Source: Flavihumibacter sp.
Lineage (GTDB): Bacteria > Bacteroidota > Bacteroidia > Chitinophagales > Chitinophagaceae
Direction: 5' to 3'
Assembly: GCA_025455285.1 (NCBI GenBank)
Contig: JALOMU010000073.1
Span: 1-8,955, forward strand
Length of the DNA: 8,955 nt
Part shown: positions 1-6,556 of the stretch, piece by piece
How the letters are laid out: each line of letters opens with the position of its first letter
How positions within the stretch are numbered: the stretch's first letter is position 1
Translations under genes and position numbers: made by a program
Notes under the pieces: model-generated
What the model saw: the letters and a program-made list of their open reading frames with translations, nothing else
What the model was told of the DNA's origin: nothing
The model's database searches: none

Positions 1-106
1 CTTCCTGCATCCGCAACACAGCGATCGCATGCCGTGAATTGGCTTCATCCAGTTGAAACTGAGTAGCACCTTCATACATGCTGAGATAAAAAAAAGGAAG
101 CGCCAT
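1..106 (-). CDS. rsmE: 16S rRNA (uracil-1498-N3)-methyltransferase RsmE, N-terminal part (cut by window edge)
   Basis: Only the first 35 codons are present; the gene runs off the left edge. The peptide opens with MALPFFYLSM and then has LDEANSRHAIAVLRMQE. This matches the N-terminal PUA-like part of RsmE enzymes, where a short 'lPxFf' start is followed by an acidic stretch and a conserved SRH-x-x-x-VLR-M/L segment. RsmE methylates U1498 of 16S rRNA using S-adenosylmethionine; the catalytic SPOUT domain lies outside the window. I chose the ATG at 106-104 rather than the internal one at 79-77 because it restores the conserved LPFF start. That ATG overlaps the dnaB stop (TAATG on the minus strand), so the two genes are probably cotranscribed and translationally coupled. 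The assignment rests on a short stretch and is good but not certain. Confidence 0.72.
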   Translation of the reverse strand, partial: MALPFFYLSMYEGATQFQLDEANSRHAIAVLRMQE

Positions 107-1689
107 TAGAATGGTGTTTCATCGTCATCAAAAGGAACATCGTTCATACGGCTGCCGATCTGGCGATAGCCGCTTCCCATATCCGGGCCTGGCCCCATTG
201 CTGTTCCGCCACCGGCAGAACCAATGGGTTTCCAGCCGGTCGGTAACTGACCAGCGGGTGCGCCATCTCCGCCTTCAATACCCTCATCCACAAATTTCTG
301 AATATGTAACATGGCACGCAGTTTAATCGTTTCCAGTGAACCATTCCGGTGTTTTGCAATCCGCACATGGGTTTCACCCTTCACACTCTCGCCGTGTTCA
401 TTCGCATTTAGATCATAATATTCAGGACGATAAATAAACATTACCATATCCGCATCCTGTTCGATGGCACCCGATTCCCGGAGATCACTCAACTGCGGCA
501 TCTTGTTGCCTTCTTTACGGGTTTCCACCGCACGGCTCAACTGGGAAAGTGCAATGATTGGCACTTCCAGTTCTTTCGCCAGTTGCTTGAGTGAACGGGA
601 AATCTGGGAGATCTCCTGTTCCCGGTTGGTATTGCCACCGGCACCACTCATTAACTGCAGATAGTCGATGATAATCAGTCCGAGATCGTGTTTGTTCTTC
701 AGACGGCGGCATTTGGCCCGCAATTCGAAAATATTCAGCGCCGCTGTATCATCAATAAAGATTTTAGCCTCTGATAACCGCTGGATGCCCTTGGCATACA
801 GTTGTTTCATCTCATACTCTTCCAGTTTACCGCGACTTATTTTTTCCAGCCAGATTTCAGACTCTGCAGAAAGGATACGTTGTACCAGCTGCCCAGCGCT
901 CATTTCAAGACTGAATACCGCAACTGCAGTAGGACGGGTTGGATGAAGCGCTGCATTACGGGCAAGATTCAACGCGAAAGCGGTTTTACCCACTGCGGGA
1001 CGTGCCGCCAGGATGATCAAATCCGTTTTCTGCCAGCCAAAAGTAACTTTGTCAATGCTGGGGAAACCAGAAGGAACACCTGATATATCTTCCGTTTGGT
1101 TACGTAAATCTTCAATTCGCTGAACTGCCGCAACAAGAACAGAGTCTATGGAATTGTAATCTTTCCGCAGGTGATTATTCGTGATATCAAAGAGTTTGCT
1201 CTCCGCCGCATCCAGCAGATCAAATACATCCGTAGAATCTTCATATGCATCTGCAATTACTTCACCGCTGATCCGAATGAGTTCACGCTGTATAAACTTC
1301 TGAAGAATGATCCGGGAGTGGGCATCTATATTGGCAGAAGAAACAACGGTATTGGTGAGTTTGGTAACATAATAAGGCCCCCCTACCATTTCCAGTTCCT
1401 CCCGCTTTCGGAGTTCTTCAACTACCGTTAAAATATCGATGGGCTGACTCTTCTGGGACAATGCCTGCATGGCCCGAAATATCCGCTGATGCGAATCCAC
1501 ATAAAAACATTCGGGCTTTAGAATTTCCACAACCGTATCAAAAGCTGTTTTTTCCAGCATAATGGCACCCAATACAGCTTCCTCAAGGTCTTTTGCCTGG
1601 GGAGGTACTTTTCCATACACCATGGTGCTCAGGTCAAGGGTACCCTTGCGCCTGTTTTTTCGGTCCTTATTTAGATTAGTGATATCCAT
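106..1689 (-). CDS. dnaB: Replicative DNA helicase DnaB
   Basis: A 527-residue RecA-fold hexameric helicase that unwinds DNA at the replication fork. The N-terminal helical (primase-interacting) domain spans about residues 28-130, starting PPQAKDLEEAVLGAIMLE, followed by a linker and the ATPase domain from about 200. Walker A is ARPAVGKTA (229-237, Lys235, Thr236). The H1a Glu is in SLEM (260-263), Walker B is LIIIDYLQLM (338-347, Asp342), the sensor Gln is in LSQLSR (381-386), SDLRESGAIEQDAD is at 401-414, and the arginine-finger region is KHRNG (446-450). No intein is present. Two additions flank the core: a basic N-terminal extension of about 22 residues containing KDRKNRRKG, and a Gly/Pro-rich tail from about 472 ending DVPFDDDETPF, which resembles the acidic tip of SSB. 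A later start at Met23 is possible, but N-terminal extensions are common in this phylum. Its upstream region holds DnaA-box-like sites; its stop overlaps the rsmE start. Confidence 0.97.
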   Translation of the reverse strand: MDITNLNKDRKNRRKGTLDLSTMVYGKVPPQAKDLEEAVLGAIMLEKTAFDTVVEILKPECFYVDSHQRIFRAMQALSQKSQPIDILTVVEELRKREELEMVGGPYYVTKLTNTVVSSANIDAHSRIILQKFIQRELIRISGEVIADAYEDSTDVFDLLDAAESKLFDITNNHLRKDYNSIDSVLVAAVQRIEDLRNQTEDISGVPSGFPSIDKVTFGWQKTDLIILAARPAVGKTAFALNLARNAALHPTRPTAVAVFSLEMSAGQLVQRILSAESEIWLEKISRGKLEEYEMKQLYAKGIQRLSEAKIFIDDTAALNIFELRAKCRRLKNKHDLGLIIIDYLQLMSGAGGNTNREQEISQISRSLKQLAKELEVPIIALSQLSRAVETRKEGNKMPQLSDLRESGAIEQDADMVMFIYRPEYYDLNANEHGESVKGETHVRIAKHRNGSLETIKLRAMLHIQKFVDEGIEGGDGAPAGQLPTGWKPIGSAGGGTAMGPGPDMGSGYRQIGSRMNDVPFDDDETPF

Positions 1690-1785
1690 TTGAACTTTGC
1701 AACGTTACCAGAACATTATGAAATCGTGAATCAGGTGTTAACACCCATAATCAGGACGGCGAATATAGACCCCCACCTAACTTCG

Positions 1786-1937
1786 AAAAAATTTTTTAAA
1801 CCGTTTAGTTTTGCTAAAGTAATGCAGGGGTTTATCCACAGCTATCAGACGGTTATCCACGCCCAAAGGTGGTATATACACAATTTAAAAAAGTTTTCCT
1901 TGAAATGATAACCTTTATTCACACAGGTTGTGAACAA
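1786..1937. other. Cluster of DnaA-box-like sites beside an AT tract; candidate oriC or DnaA-regulated promoter
   Basis: Box 1 is TTATCCACA at 1832-1840, a perfect match to the consensus DnaA box. Box 2 is TTATCCACG (1853-1861, 8 of 9). Box 3 is ATATACACA (1874-1882, 7 of 9). These three start exactly 21 bases apart in the same orientation, about two helical turns. Box 4 is TTATTCACA (1915-1923, 8 of 9). Box 5 is TGTGAACAA on the opposite orientation (1929-1937, 7 of 9), facing box 4. An A6T6 tract (1786-1797) followed by AAA could serve as an unwinding element. The dnaB and pheT genes diverge from the site. The boxes are seen; the origin role is inferred. The alternative is DnaA control of dnaB transcription. 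Confidence 0.5.
1814..1821 (-). promoter_or_regulatory. Possible -7 element for dnaB
   Basis: Read on the minus strand, this is TACTTTAG, one mismatch from the Bacteroidota -7 consensus TAnnTTTG. It would start transcription near 1807, about 118 bases before the dnaB ATG. No good TTTG-type -33 element is visible upstream. It lies 11 bases from the perfect DnaA box at 1832-1840, so DnaA bound there could block it. Weak call. Confidence 0.22.
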
Positions 1938-1991
1938 AGATTTAGGCCCGGATCGTTGGCCAGATACTAGAATTACCAGGATGGCGTTTGC

Positions 1992-2028
1992 GGCGATTTT
2001 GCCTTGTTCTGATGTGCACAAAATCGCC
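1992..2028. repeat. Perfect 10-base inverted repeat
   Basis: GGCGATTTTG at 1992-2001 is mirrored by CAAAATCGCC at 2019-2028, with a 17-base spacer. The spacer end overlaps a palindromic TGTGCACA core. It could be a protein-binding dyad or a hairpin in RNA; no T-tract follows on either strand, so it is not a typical terminator. Function unknown. Confidence 0.5.
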
Positions 2029-2100
2029 CAAAAATGAAGCAGGAAGGGCATTGTAGCAATACCAGCAATTTGATAAAACAACTCAAATACAATGCAGGCA

Positions 2101-2176
2101 ACTGTTTCACGCCATTGAAAAAAACAGTTAAATCACCTTTTTTTCAAAAAGTAGTGGTTTCACTACTGTTTCACGC
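2101..2176. repeat. 12-base direct repeat ACTGTTTCACGC, two copies
   Basis: Identical copies lie at 2101-2112 and 2165-2176, 64 bases apart and upstream of the pheT promoter. The first copy is also part of a hairpin: AACTGTTT (2100-2107) pairs with AAACAGTT (2122-2129). The repeat could be a regulator site or a remnant of duplication; the sequence alone does not decide. Confidence 0.45.
2146..2167 (-). terminator. Small terminator-shaped hairpin on the minus strand
   Basis: Read on the minus strand, AGTAGTG (2167-2161), loop AAAC and CACTACT (2156-2150) form a 7-base-pair stem, and the T-run covers 2150-2146. The shape is that of a short intrinsic terminator, but the stem has only three G-C pairs. 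No minus-strand gene lies upstream, because pheT is on the plus strand, so it may only stop antisense transcription or may be chance. Confidence 0.3.
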
Positions 2177-2247
2177 TTTAGCCAAACTTCGGTTGGTTAC
2201 CAGTGGAACATGCTGAAGAAGAGCTGAAGGATGCCTTCACAATCTGT

Positions 2248-2255
2248 TATATTTG
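2248..2255 (+). promoter_or_regulatory. Bacteroidota-type -7 element of the pheT operon promoter
   Basis: TATATTTG matches the TAnnTTTG consensus in full and lies 25 bases before the pheT ATG at 2280, giving a short leader of roughly 15-20 bases. I find no clear TTTG -33 element at the usual distance. The position supports ATG 2280 over the upstream TTG at 2265, which would lie at or just beside the predicted transcript start. Confidence 0.55.
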
Positions 2256-2279
2256 CGTTCTTAATTGATAACTACCTAC

Positions 2280-4706
2280 ATGACGATTTCGTATAACTGG
2301 CTGAGTGAGTATCTTCCCGTTTCGGTTGACCCCGAACGGTTGTCGCGCATTCTTACTTCAATTGGACTTGAAGTAGAAAGTATGTCTCCTTATGAATCTA
2401 TCAAAGGAGGTTTAACGGGACTTGTAATAGGAAAAGTGGTGGCGTGTGAACGTCACCCCAATGCAGATAAACTATCGCTGACCAAAGTGGAAATCGGCGC
2501 CGAACACCCACTTTCCATCGTTTGTGGAGCTCCCAATGTAGCAGTTGGACAAACCGTTGTGGTGGCACCAGTGGGTACTACCATTTATCCGTTTAACGGT
2601 GATCCAATTACAATGAAACTGGCAAAAATCCGGGGAGAAGAAAGCCAGGGAATGATTTGTGCGGAAGATGAGATTGGATTGGGGCCGGATCATGGTGGTA
2701 TCCTGGTTTTGCCAGACAACCTGAAAGCAGGTATACCGGCCAGCCAGTATTTCCCGGTTTATACCGATATCGTTTATGAGATAGGCCTTACCCCCAACCG
2801 GATGGATGCCATGAGTCATATGGGGGTGGCCAGGGATGTTTGCGCCTACCTGACACATCACGATAAAAAAGAATTACGGCTTCGTCCGGTTTCTGTCAAT
2901 AGTTTTAAAGCCCAGGATCAATCACTTCCTATCCAGGTAGAATTGCTTGATAGCGAAGGATGTCAGCGCTATTCCGGAGTAAGCATTAGCGGTATCACGG
3001 TTGCTGAATCACCTCAGTGGTTGAAAGACCGGCTTTTATCAATAGGATTACGCCCCATTAACAATATAGTGGACATTACCAATTTCGTGTTGCATGAAAC
3101 TGGTCAGCCGCTGCATGCATTTGATGCAGCAGCCATACAGGGAGGAAAAATCATTGTTCAGCAGGTAAAACAGGACACCCCATTTGTAACCCTGGACGGT
3201 AAGGAACGCAAACTGGATGCTACAGATATTATGATTTGCGATGCAATCAACCCGGTATGCATTGCCGGAGTTTTTGGCGGCCTGGGCAGCGGTGTTACCA
3301 ACCAAACCCAAAATATATTCCTTGAATCCGCCTGGTTCCATCCCAGCCGGATTCGCAAAACCTCCTTCCGGCACGGTCTGCGCACGGATGCTGCTACCCG
3401 TTTTGAAAAAGGAGTGGATATTTCGCAAACCCTCTATGCACTGAAAAGAGCGGCGCTATTAATTAAAGAGCTGGCAGGTGGCTCTATTTCCTCCGATATC
3501 GTGGATGTATACCCGAACCAGGAAGAAAAAAAACAGGTAGCCATCAAATACCATTACCTGAAAAAACTCAGCGGTAAAAGTTATCACCCCGATACCATCA
3601 AAAAAATTCTCGAAGCGCTTGGCTTCGAAGTAATAAAAGACAGCATCGACGAACTGAGACTGGCAGTGCCGTATCATAAACCAGATATCTCATTGCCGGC
3701 TGATATCGTGGAAGAGATTTTACGAATCGATGGCCTGGACAACGTGGAAATTCCACAGGCTATCACAATCACACCCTCGGTTGAAAACGATGTGGATGGT
3801 AAGCTGAAAGAGAAGATAGCCCAGTACCTGGCAGGTTCCGGTTTCCGGGAAATTCTGACCAATTCCATTACGAACAGTGCTTACTACACAGAAGAGCAAT
3901 TGGATGGGGCAGTCAAAATGCTGAATAATCTTTCTGCCGAATTGAATATACTACGACCCTCCATGATGGAAACAGCAATGGAAGTAATTTCGTACAACAA
4001 TAACCGAAAGAACGACCAGTTACGTTTGTTTGAATTCGGGAAAACCTATTCAACAACAGGAACTGGCAATTACAGGGAACAAATGCATTGCTGTATCTAC
4101 CTGAGCGGCTTGTATTCAGAAGGGTCCTGGCGTGCTGCGGCACAACCAGCCGATTTGTTTGCGTTGAAAGGAATACTCACCCGTTTATGTACATCTCTCG
4201 GATTAAATGCACTCAAACTGCAGGAAGCGGATCTTCAAGGATTGCAGCCCGGATTTGAGGTGTATGCAGGCAAAGAAAAGATTGGAACAATTGGTCAGGT
4301 TTCCAAAGCCAAACTAAATCAGTTTGATATTAAACTACCTGTATTTATGGTTGATCTTGATTGGGCTACGGTAGTGAAGCTCGCTGGTTCCAAAAAACTG
4401 GTATTCCGGGAACTGCCCCGCCAAATCGCGGTAGAAAGAGACCTTGCCATGCTGGTAAACCGGTCCGTGGCATATGGCACCATTGAAGCTGCCATTCGGA
4501 AAACAAATCTTCCGAAACTTGCCGGTTACCGGTTGTTTGACCTGTTTGAAAGCGACAAGCTGGGTGCTGATAAAAAATCAGTGGCTATTAGCTTTTCCTT
4601 TCTGGATGAAGAAAAAACAATGACTGATAAAGAGATTGACGCGCTTATGCAGAAACTGATTCAATCACTGGAAAAAGAAACCGGGGCAGAAATCCGCAAA
4701 TCCTGA
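2280..4706 (+). CDS. pheT: Phenylalanine--tRNA ligase beta subunit
   Basis: Large subunit (808 residues, normal length) of the alpha2-beta2 cytoplasmic enzyme that charges tRNA-Phe. Domains in order: N-terminal MTISYNWLSEYL; OB-fold tRNA-binding domain at about 41-154 (GKVVACERHPNADKL, then VCGAPNV); B3/B4 editing domain at about 215-395, including GLRPINNIVDITNF (256-269), HAFD (279-282) and LRTDAATRFEKG (367-378); B5 domain at about 418-485; the catalytic-like core at about 490-700; and the C-terminal FDX-ACB anticodon-binding domain at about 710-805 (ELPRQIAVERDLAMLV). I chose ATG 2280 because the family starts MTISYNWL; an in-frame TTG at 2265 adds only five residues. The alpha subunit gene pheS is not in the window, so the two subunits are encoded apart. 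The stop overlaps the next gene by one base (TGATG), marking it as the first gene of a pheT / coiled-coil / zapA operon. Confidence 0.97.
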   Translation: MTISYNWLSEYLPVSVDPERLSRILTSIGLEVESMSPYESIKGGLTGLVIGKVVACERHPNADKLSLTKVEIGAEHPLSIVCGAPNVAVGQTVVVAPVGTTIYPFNGDPITMKLAKIRGEESQGMICAEDEIGLGPDHGGILVLPDNLKAGIPASQYFPVYTDIVYEIGLTPNRMDAMSHMGVARDVCAYLTHHDKKELRLRPVSVNSFKAQDQSLPIQVELLDSEGCQRYSGVSISGITVAESPQWLKDRLLSIGLRPINNIVDITNFVLHETGQPLHAFDAAAIQGGKIIVQQVKQDTPFVTLDGKERKLDATDIMICDAINPVCIAGVFGGLGSGVTNQTQNIFLESAWFHPSRIRKTSFRHGLRTDAATRFEKGVDISQTLYALKRAALLIKELAGGSISSDIVDVYPNQEEKKQVAIKYHYLKKLSGKSYHPDTIKKILEALGFEVIKDSIDELRLAVPYHKPDISLPADIVEEILRIDGLDNVEIPQAITITPSVENDVDGKLKEKIAQYLAGSGFREILTNSITNSAYYTEEQLDGAVKMLNNLSAELNILRPSMMETAMEVISYNNNRKNDQLRLFEFGKTYSTTGTGNYREQMHCCIYLSGLYSEGSWRAAAQPADLFALKGILTRLCTSLGLNALKLQEADLQGLQPGFEVYAGKEKIGTIGQVSKAKLNQFDIKLPVFMVDLDWATVVKLAGSKKLVFRELPRQIAVERDLAMLVNRSVAYGTIEAAIRKTNLPKLAGYRLFDLFESDKLGADKKSVAISFSFLDEEKTMTDKEIDALMQKLIQSLEKETGAEIRKS

Positions 4707-4996
4707 TGCAGGCACTACTCGACCATATCAACCGGATCCAGGATAAACTGGCTGAGTTGCAAAAGCAGTATTCCCTGGCGAAAAAGGAACAGGAGCGGTT
4801 GCAGCAGACCTTTCAACTTCTTCAGGAAAAAGATCGCTTGCAGCAGGCCAGAATTGAAGAACTGGAACGTCAATTGGAAGTAGTTCGTGCTACCCGGCCG
4901 GCTTCGATGAGTGATGCAGATCGGCAGGCACTGGAGAAAAGAATCAATCAATACCTTAAAGAAATTGAGCAATGCATTGCTCTTTTAAATGAATAA
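4706..4996 (+). CDS. Small coiled-coil protein of unknown function, between pheT and zapA
   Basis: A 96-residue soluble protein with no signal peptide or membrane segment. Residues about 1-62 are rich in Gln, Glu, Lys and Leu with heptad-like spacing (RIQDKLAELQKQY, then RIEELERQLEVV) and should form a long coiled coil. A short break around 64-70 (TRPASMS) leads into a second helix ending KRINQYLKEIEQCIALLNE. The start ATG overlaps the pheT stop, and zapA begins 3 bases after its stop, so translation is probably coupled to both. I recognise no named family. By position and shape it could be a partner of ZapA, as ZapB in E. coli or ZauP in Caulobacter are coiled-coil partners of ZapA, but this is inference and coiled coils give poor homology signals. 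Confidence 0.8.
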   Translation: MQALLDHINRIQDKLAELQKQYSLAKKEQERLQQTFQLLQEKDRLQQARIEELERQLEVVRATRPASMSDADRQALEKRINQYLKEIEQCIALLNE

Positions 4997-4999
4997 GCC

Positions 5000-5293
5000 A
5001 TGGCAGACCAGTTGATTCCCGCCAATATTGTAATTGGCGACCGCACCTACCGGATTAAGATCCGGGTGCAGGATGAGGAGGCGGTTAGGGCAACGGTAAA
5101 GCTCATCAATGAGAAGATCCTGGAGTTCAAAACCCAGTTTTCAGCCAAAGATATGCAGGACTATATAGCGATGGTATTGGTTTGGTATGCCACTGAGCAA
5201 AGTTCTTCCACCCGATCGCAGTTGGATACCCGCGCTATAGAGGAAAAACTGGAGCAAATGGAACAGTTTCTGGATAAAATCAAGCAGGGATAA
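5000..5293 (+). CDS. zapA: Cell division protein ZapA
   Basis: A 97-residue cytoplasmic protein that binds FtsZ and cross-links its protofilaments, stabilising the Z-ring. The N-terminal globular part (about 5-65) has the family pattern IPANIVIGDRTYRIKI, then DEEAVRATVKLINEKI and FKTQFSAKDMQDYIAMVL. The C-terminal helix (about 75-96, AIEEKLEQMEQFLDKIKQG) is the coiled-coil tetramerisation segment. Length is normal. It lies 3 bases after the coiled-coil gene and is the last gene of the pheT operon. Its stop is only 4 bases from the stop of the convergent tlpA-like gene, with no room for a dedicated terminator. The family call is firm. Confidence 0.93.
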   Translation: MADQLIPANIVIGDRTYRIKIRVQDEEAVRATVKLINEKILEFKTQFSAKDMQDYIAMVLVWYATEQSSSTRSQLDTRAIEEKLEQMEQFLDKIKQG

Positions 5294-5297
5294 GCTG

Positions 5298-6416
5298 TTA
5301 TTCCGGAAAAAGTTCATTCAACTTTTCAAGCAGCTCCTTTCCCCGGAGATTTCGGGCAATGATCCTGCCCTCCGGATCAAGCAGGAAATTCTGTGGAATG
5401 GCAGTGATCCCGTACAGAAGTGCCGCCTCATTATTCCAGAACTTTAAATCTGAAACCTGTCGCCAGGCCAGTTTGTCATCCCGAATGGCTTTTAACCAGG
5501 CCGCCTTGCCATTTGGCTGATCAAGTGAAATTCCGAGGATGTCAAATCCTTTTTCTTTGTATTTGGCATAAGCAGCCACCAGGTTAGAATTTTCATACCG
5601 GCAGGGACCACACCAGGATGCCCAAAAATCCAGCAATAGAAACCTGCCCCGAAGGGAGGATAGAGCAACCGGTTGTCCAATTGTATCGGGAAGCGTAAAC
5701 TCAGGGGCTATTCTACCGATGGCGGTAGCCCTGGCGAAATCTATTTTCTTTCGAAGTGCCTGGGCGGAAGGATAGTTACGAATCGTGGGAGACAATTTCA
5801 AAAAAAGGGGCTCGACTTTCTCAATATCCGTTTCAATGCCGGCAAATTCAGTTAAGGCATAAAGTGCCACCGGGGAATTCGGGTTGTTTGCCGCAAATCT
5901 TCCGTACACTTGCTCACGGTGTTCATTTGCAACTGCCGTGATTTCCGCTTCGATCCGGGTTATTGAGGCAGAATCCCGTCTTCCCCTTGCTTTACTGAAT
6001 TGTTCATAAAGAGTATCCAGCCGGTACCTGTACGGAGCTGCCGCTTTTTCCAATTCCATGTAATCAAGCTGCGCCAGTGACCCATAAACCCTCAGATTCG
6101 TGATTGTATCGGCATGTAAAATACGAATGCTACCCGGTTCCAAAAACAGACCGATTACCTGTGAAGATCCAGACAAACTTGCAAGGGTTGGCTCCTTCAG
6201 TTTCCCGGAAAAAAAATAATTACCATTTATTATTTCAGAACTGTCCTTAATCCATTTGTCGCCCAACGCATACTGCAGATACAGCTTTTTGGGCATATGT
6301 TGAATTCGGGAAAAACTCCCCTGGAGATTGAAAGATTGATCCTGAGCCCAAAGAGCAGGACAGAAGAAAAGGAGTCCCAGTACCATTTTAAAACACTTCA
6401 TGCTGGATTCTTTCAT
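5298..6416 (-). CDS. Secreted TlpA-like thioredoxin-fold protein with N-terminal DUF4369-like region
   Basis: A 372-residue exported protein. A signal peptide spans about residues 6-24 (hydrophobic VLGLLFFCPALWA, cleavage near AQ). Residues about 27-110 resemble the beta-rich DUF4369 region common in Bacteroidota redox proteins. A helical, charged linker (about 115-230) follows. The C-terminal thioredoxin/AhpC-like domain begins at about 234 (GRIAPEFTLPD) and carries WASWCGPC with the active-site CGPC at 269-272 and the cis-Pro loop TAIPQNF (338-344, Pro341). It probably acts as a thiol-disulfide oxidoreductase outside the cytoplasm; the substrate is unknown. Translation may start at Met1 (6416) or Met6 (6401); Met6 gives the more usual signal peptide. 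It is transcribed against zapA and sits between zapA and rny. The domain call is firm, the physiological role is not. Confidence 0.88.
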   Translation of the reverse strand: MKESSMKCFKMVLGLLFFCPALWAQDQSFNLQGSFSRIQHMPKKLYLQYALGDKWIKDSSEIINGNYFFSGKLKEPTLASLSGSSQVIGLFLEPGSIRILHADTITNLRVYGSLAQLDYMELEKAAAPYRYRLDTLYEQFSKARGRRDSASITRIEAEITAVANEHREQVYGRFAANNPNSPVALYALTEFAGIETDIEKVEPLFLKLSPTIRNYPSAQALRKKIDFARATAIGRIAPEFTLPDTIGQPVALSSLRGRFLLLDFWASWCGPCRYENSNLVAAYAKYKEKGFDILGISLDQPNGKAAWLKAIRDDKLAWRQVSDLKFWNNEAALLYGITAIPQNFLLDPEGRIIARNLRGKELLEKLNELFPE

Positions 6417-6467
6417 CCAATTTACGGCCAGATCCGAAAAGCTGCAACCTTTTATGATTTGAATTCG

Positions 6468-6475
6468 TATTTTCG
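6468..6475 (+). promoter_or_regulatory. Possible -7 element for rny
   Basis: TATTTTCG is one mismatch from TAnnTTTG and lies 82 bases before the rny ATG, in the 140-base gap between the divergent tlpA-like and rny genes. No clear -33 element is seen. An rny promoter is needed somewhere in this gap because the upstream gene points the other way. Confidence 0.33.
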
Positions 6476-6556
6476 CGAATTAGCGTCTTATTCAACCAGT
6501 TATGAGCGATAGACGACCGATAGACACGATTGAAAAAAGATTAAAACAATCCATCA

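Larger units (their letters stand above)
1690..2279. other. Gene-free divergent intergenic region between dnaB and pheT
   Basis: These 590 bases contain no credible gene. Reading frames that cross the region (for example 2034-2216 plus, 1845-2081 minus) resemble no family I know and run through repeats. The left half (about 1786-1937) holds an A6T6 tract and five DnaA-box-like 9-mers. The middle (1992-2028) holds a perfect 10-base inverted repeat. The right half (2100-2176) holds a 12-base direct repeat and two small hairpins. The last 40 bases hold the likely pheT promoter. The genes diverge from this region, so both flanking promoters must lie inside it. This is an unusually long gap in an otherwise tightly packed segment. 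Confidence 0.8.

Noticed and set aside
1845..2081. 78-residue minus-strand open frame in the same gap
   Set aside because: It runs through the DnaA-box-like sites and the inverted repeat, and its product has no recognisable features beyond random hydrophobic stretches.
2034..2216. 60-residue plus-strand open frame in the dnaB-pheT gap
   Set aside because: It spans both copies of the direct repeat and the hairpins, resembles no family, and has no promoter or conserved start; best read as chance.
5307..5326. Hairpin AAAAGTT-CATTC-AACTTTT near the zapA / tlpA-like convergent ends as a shared terminator
   Set aside because: The stem is nearly all A-T and lies inside the coding end of the tlpA-like gene, without a proper T-run after it on either strand; too weak to call.
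6417..6556. A 6S RNA gene, which in some bacteria sits next to zapA
   Set aside because: zapA is followed by only 4 bases before the convergent gene, and the 140-base gap before rny must hold promoters; I see no long bulged hairpin of the 6S type there.
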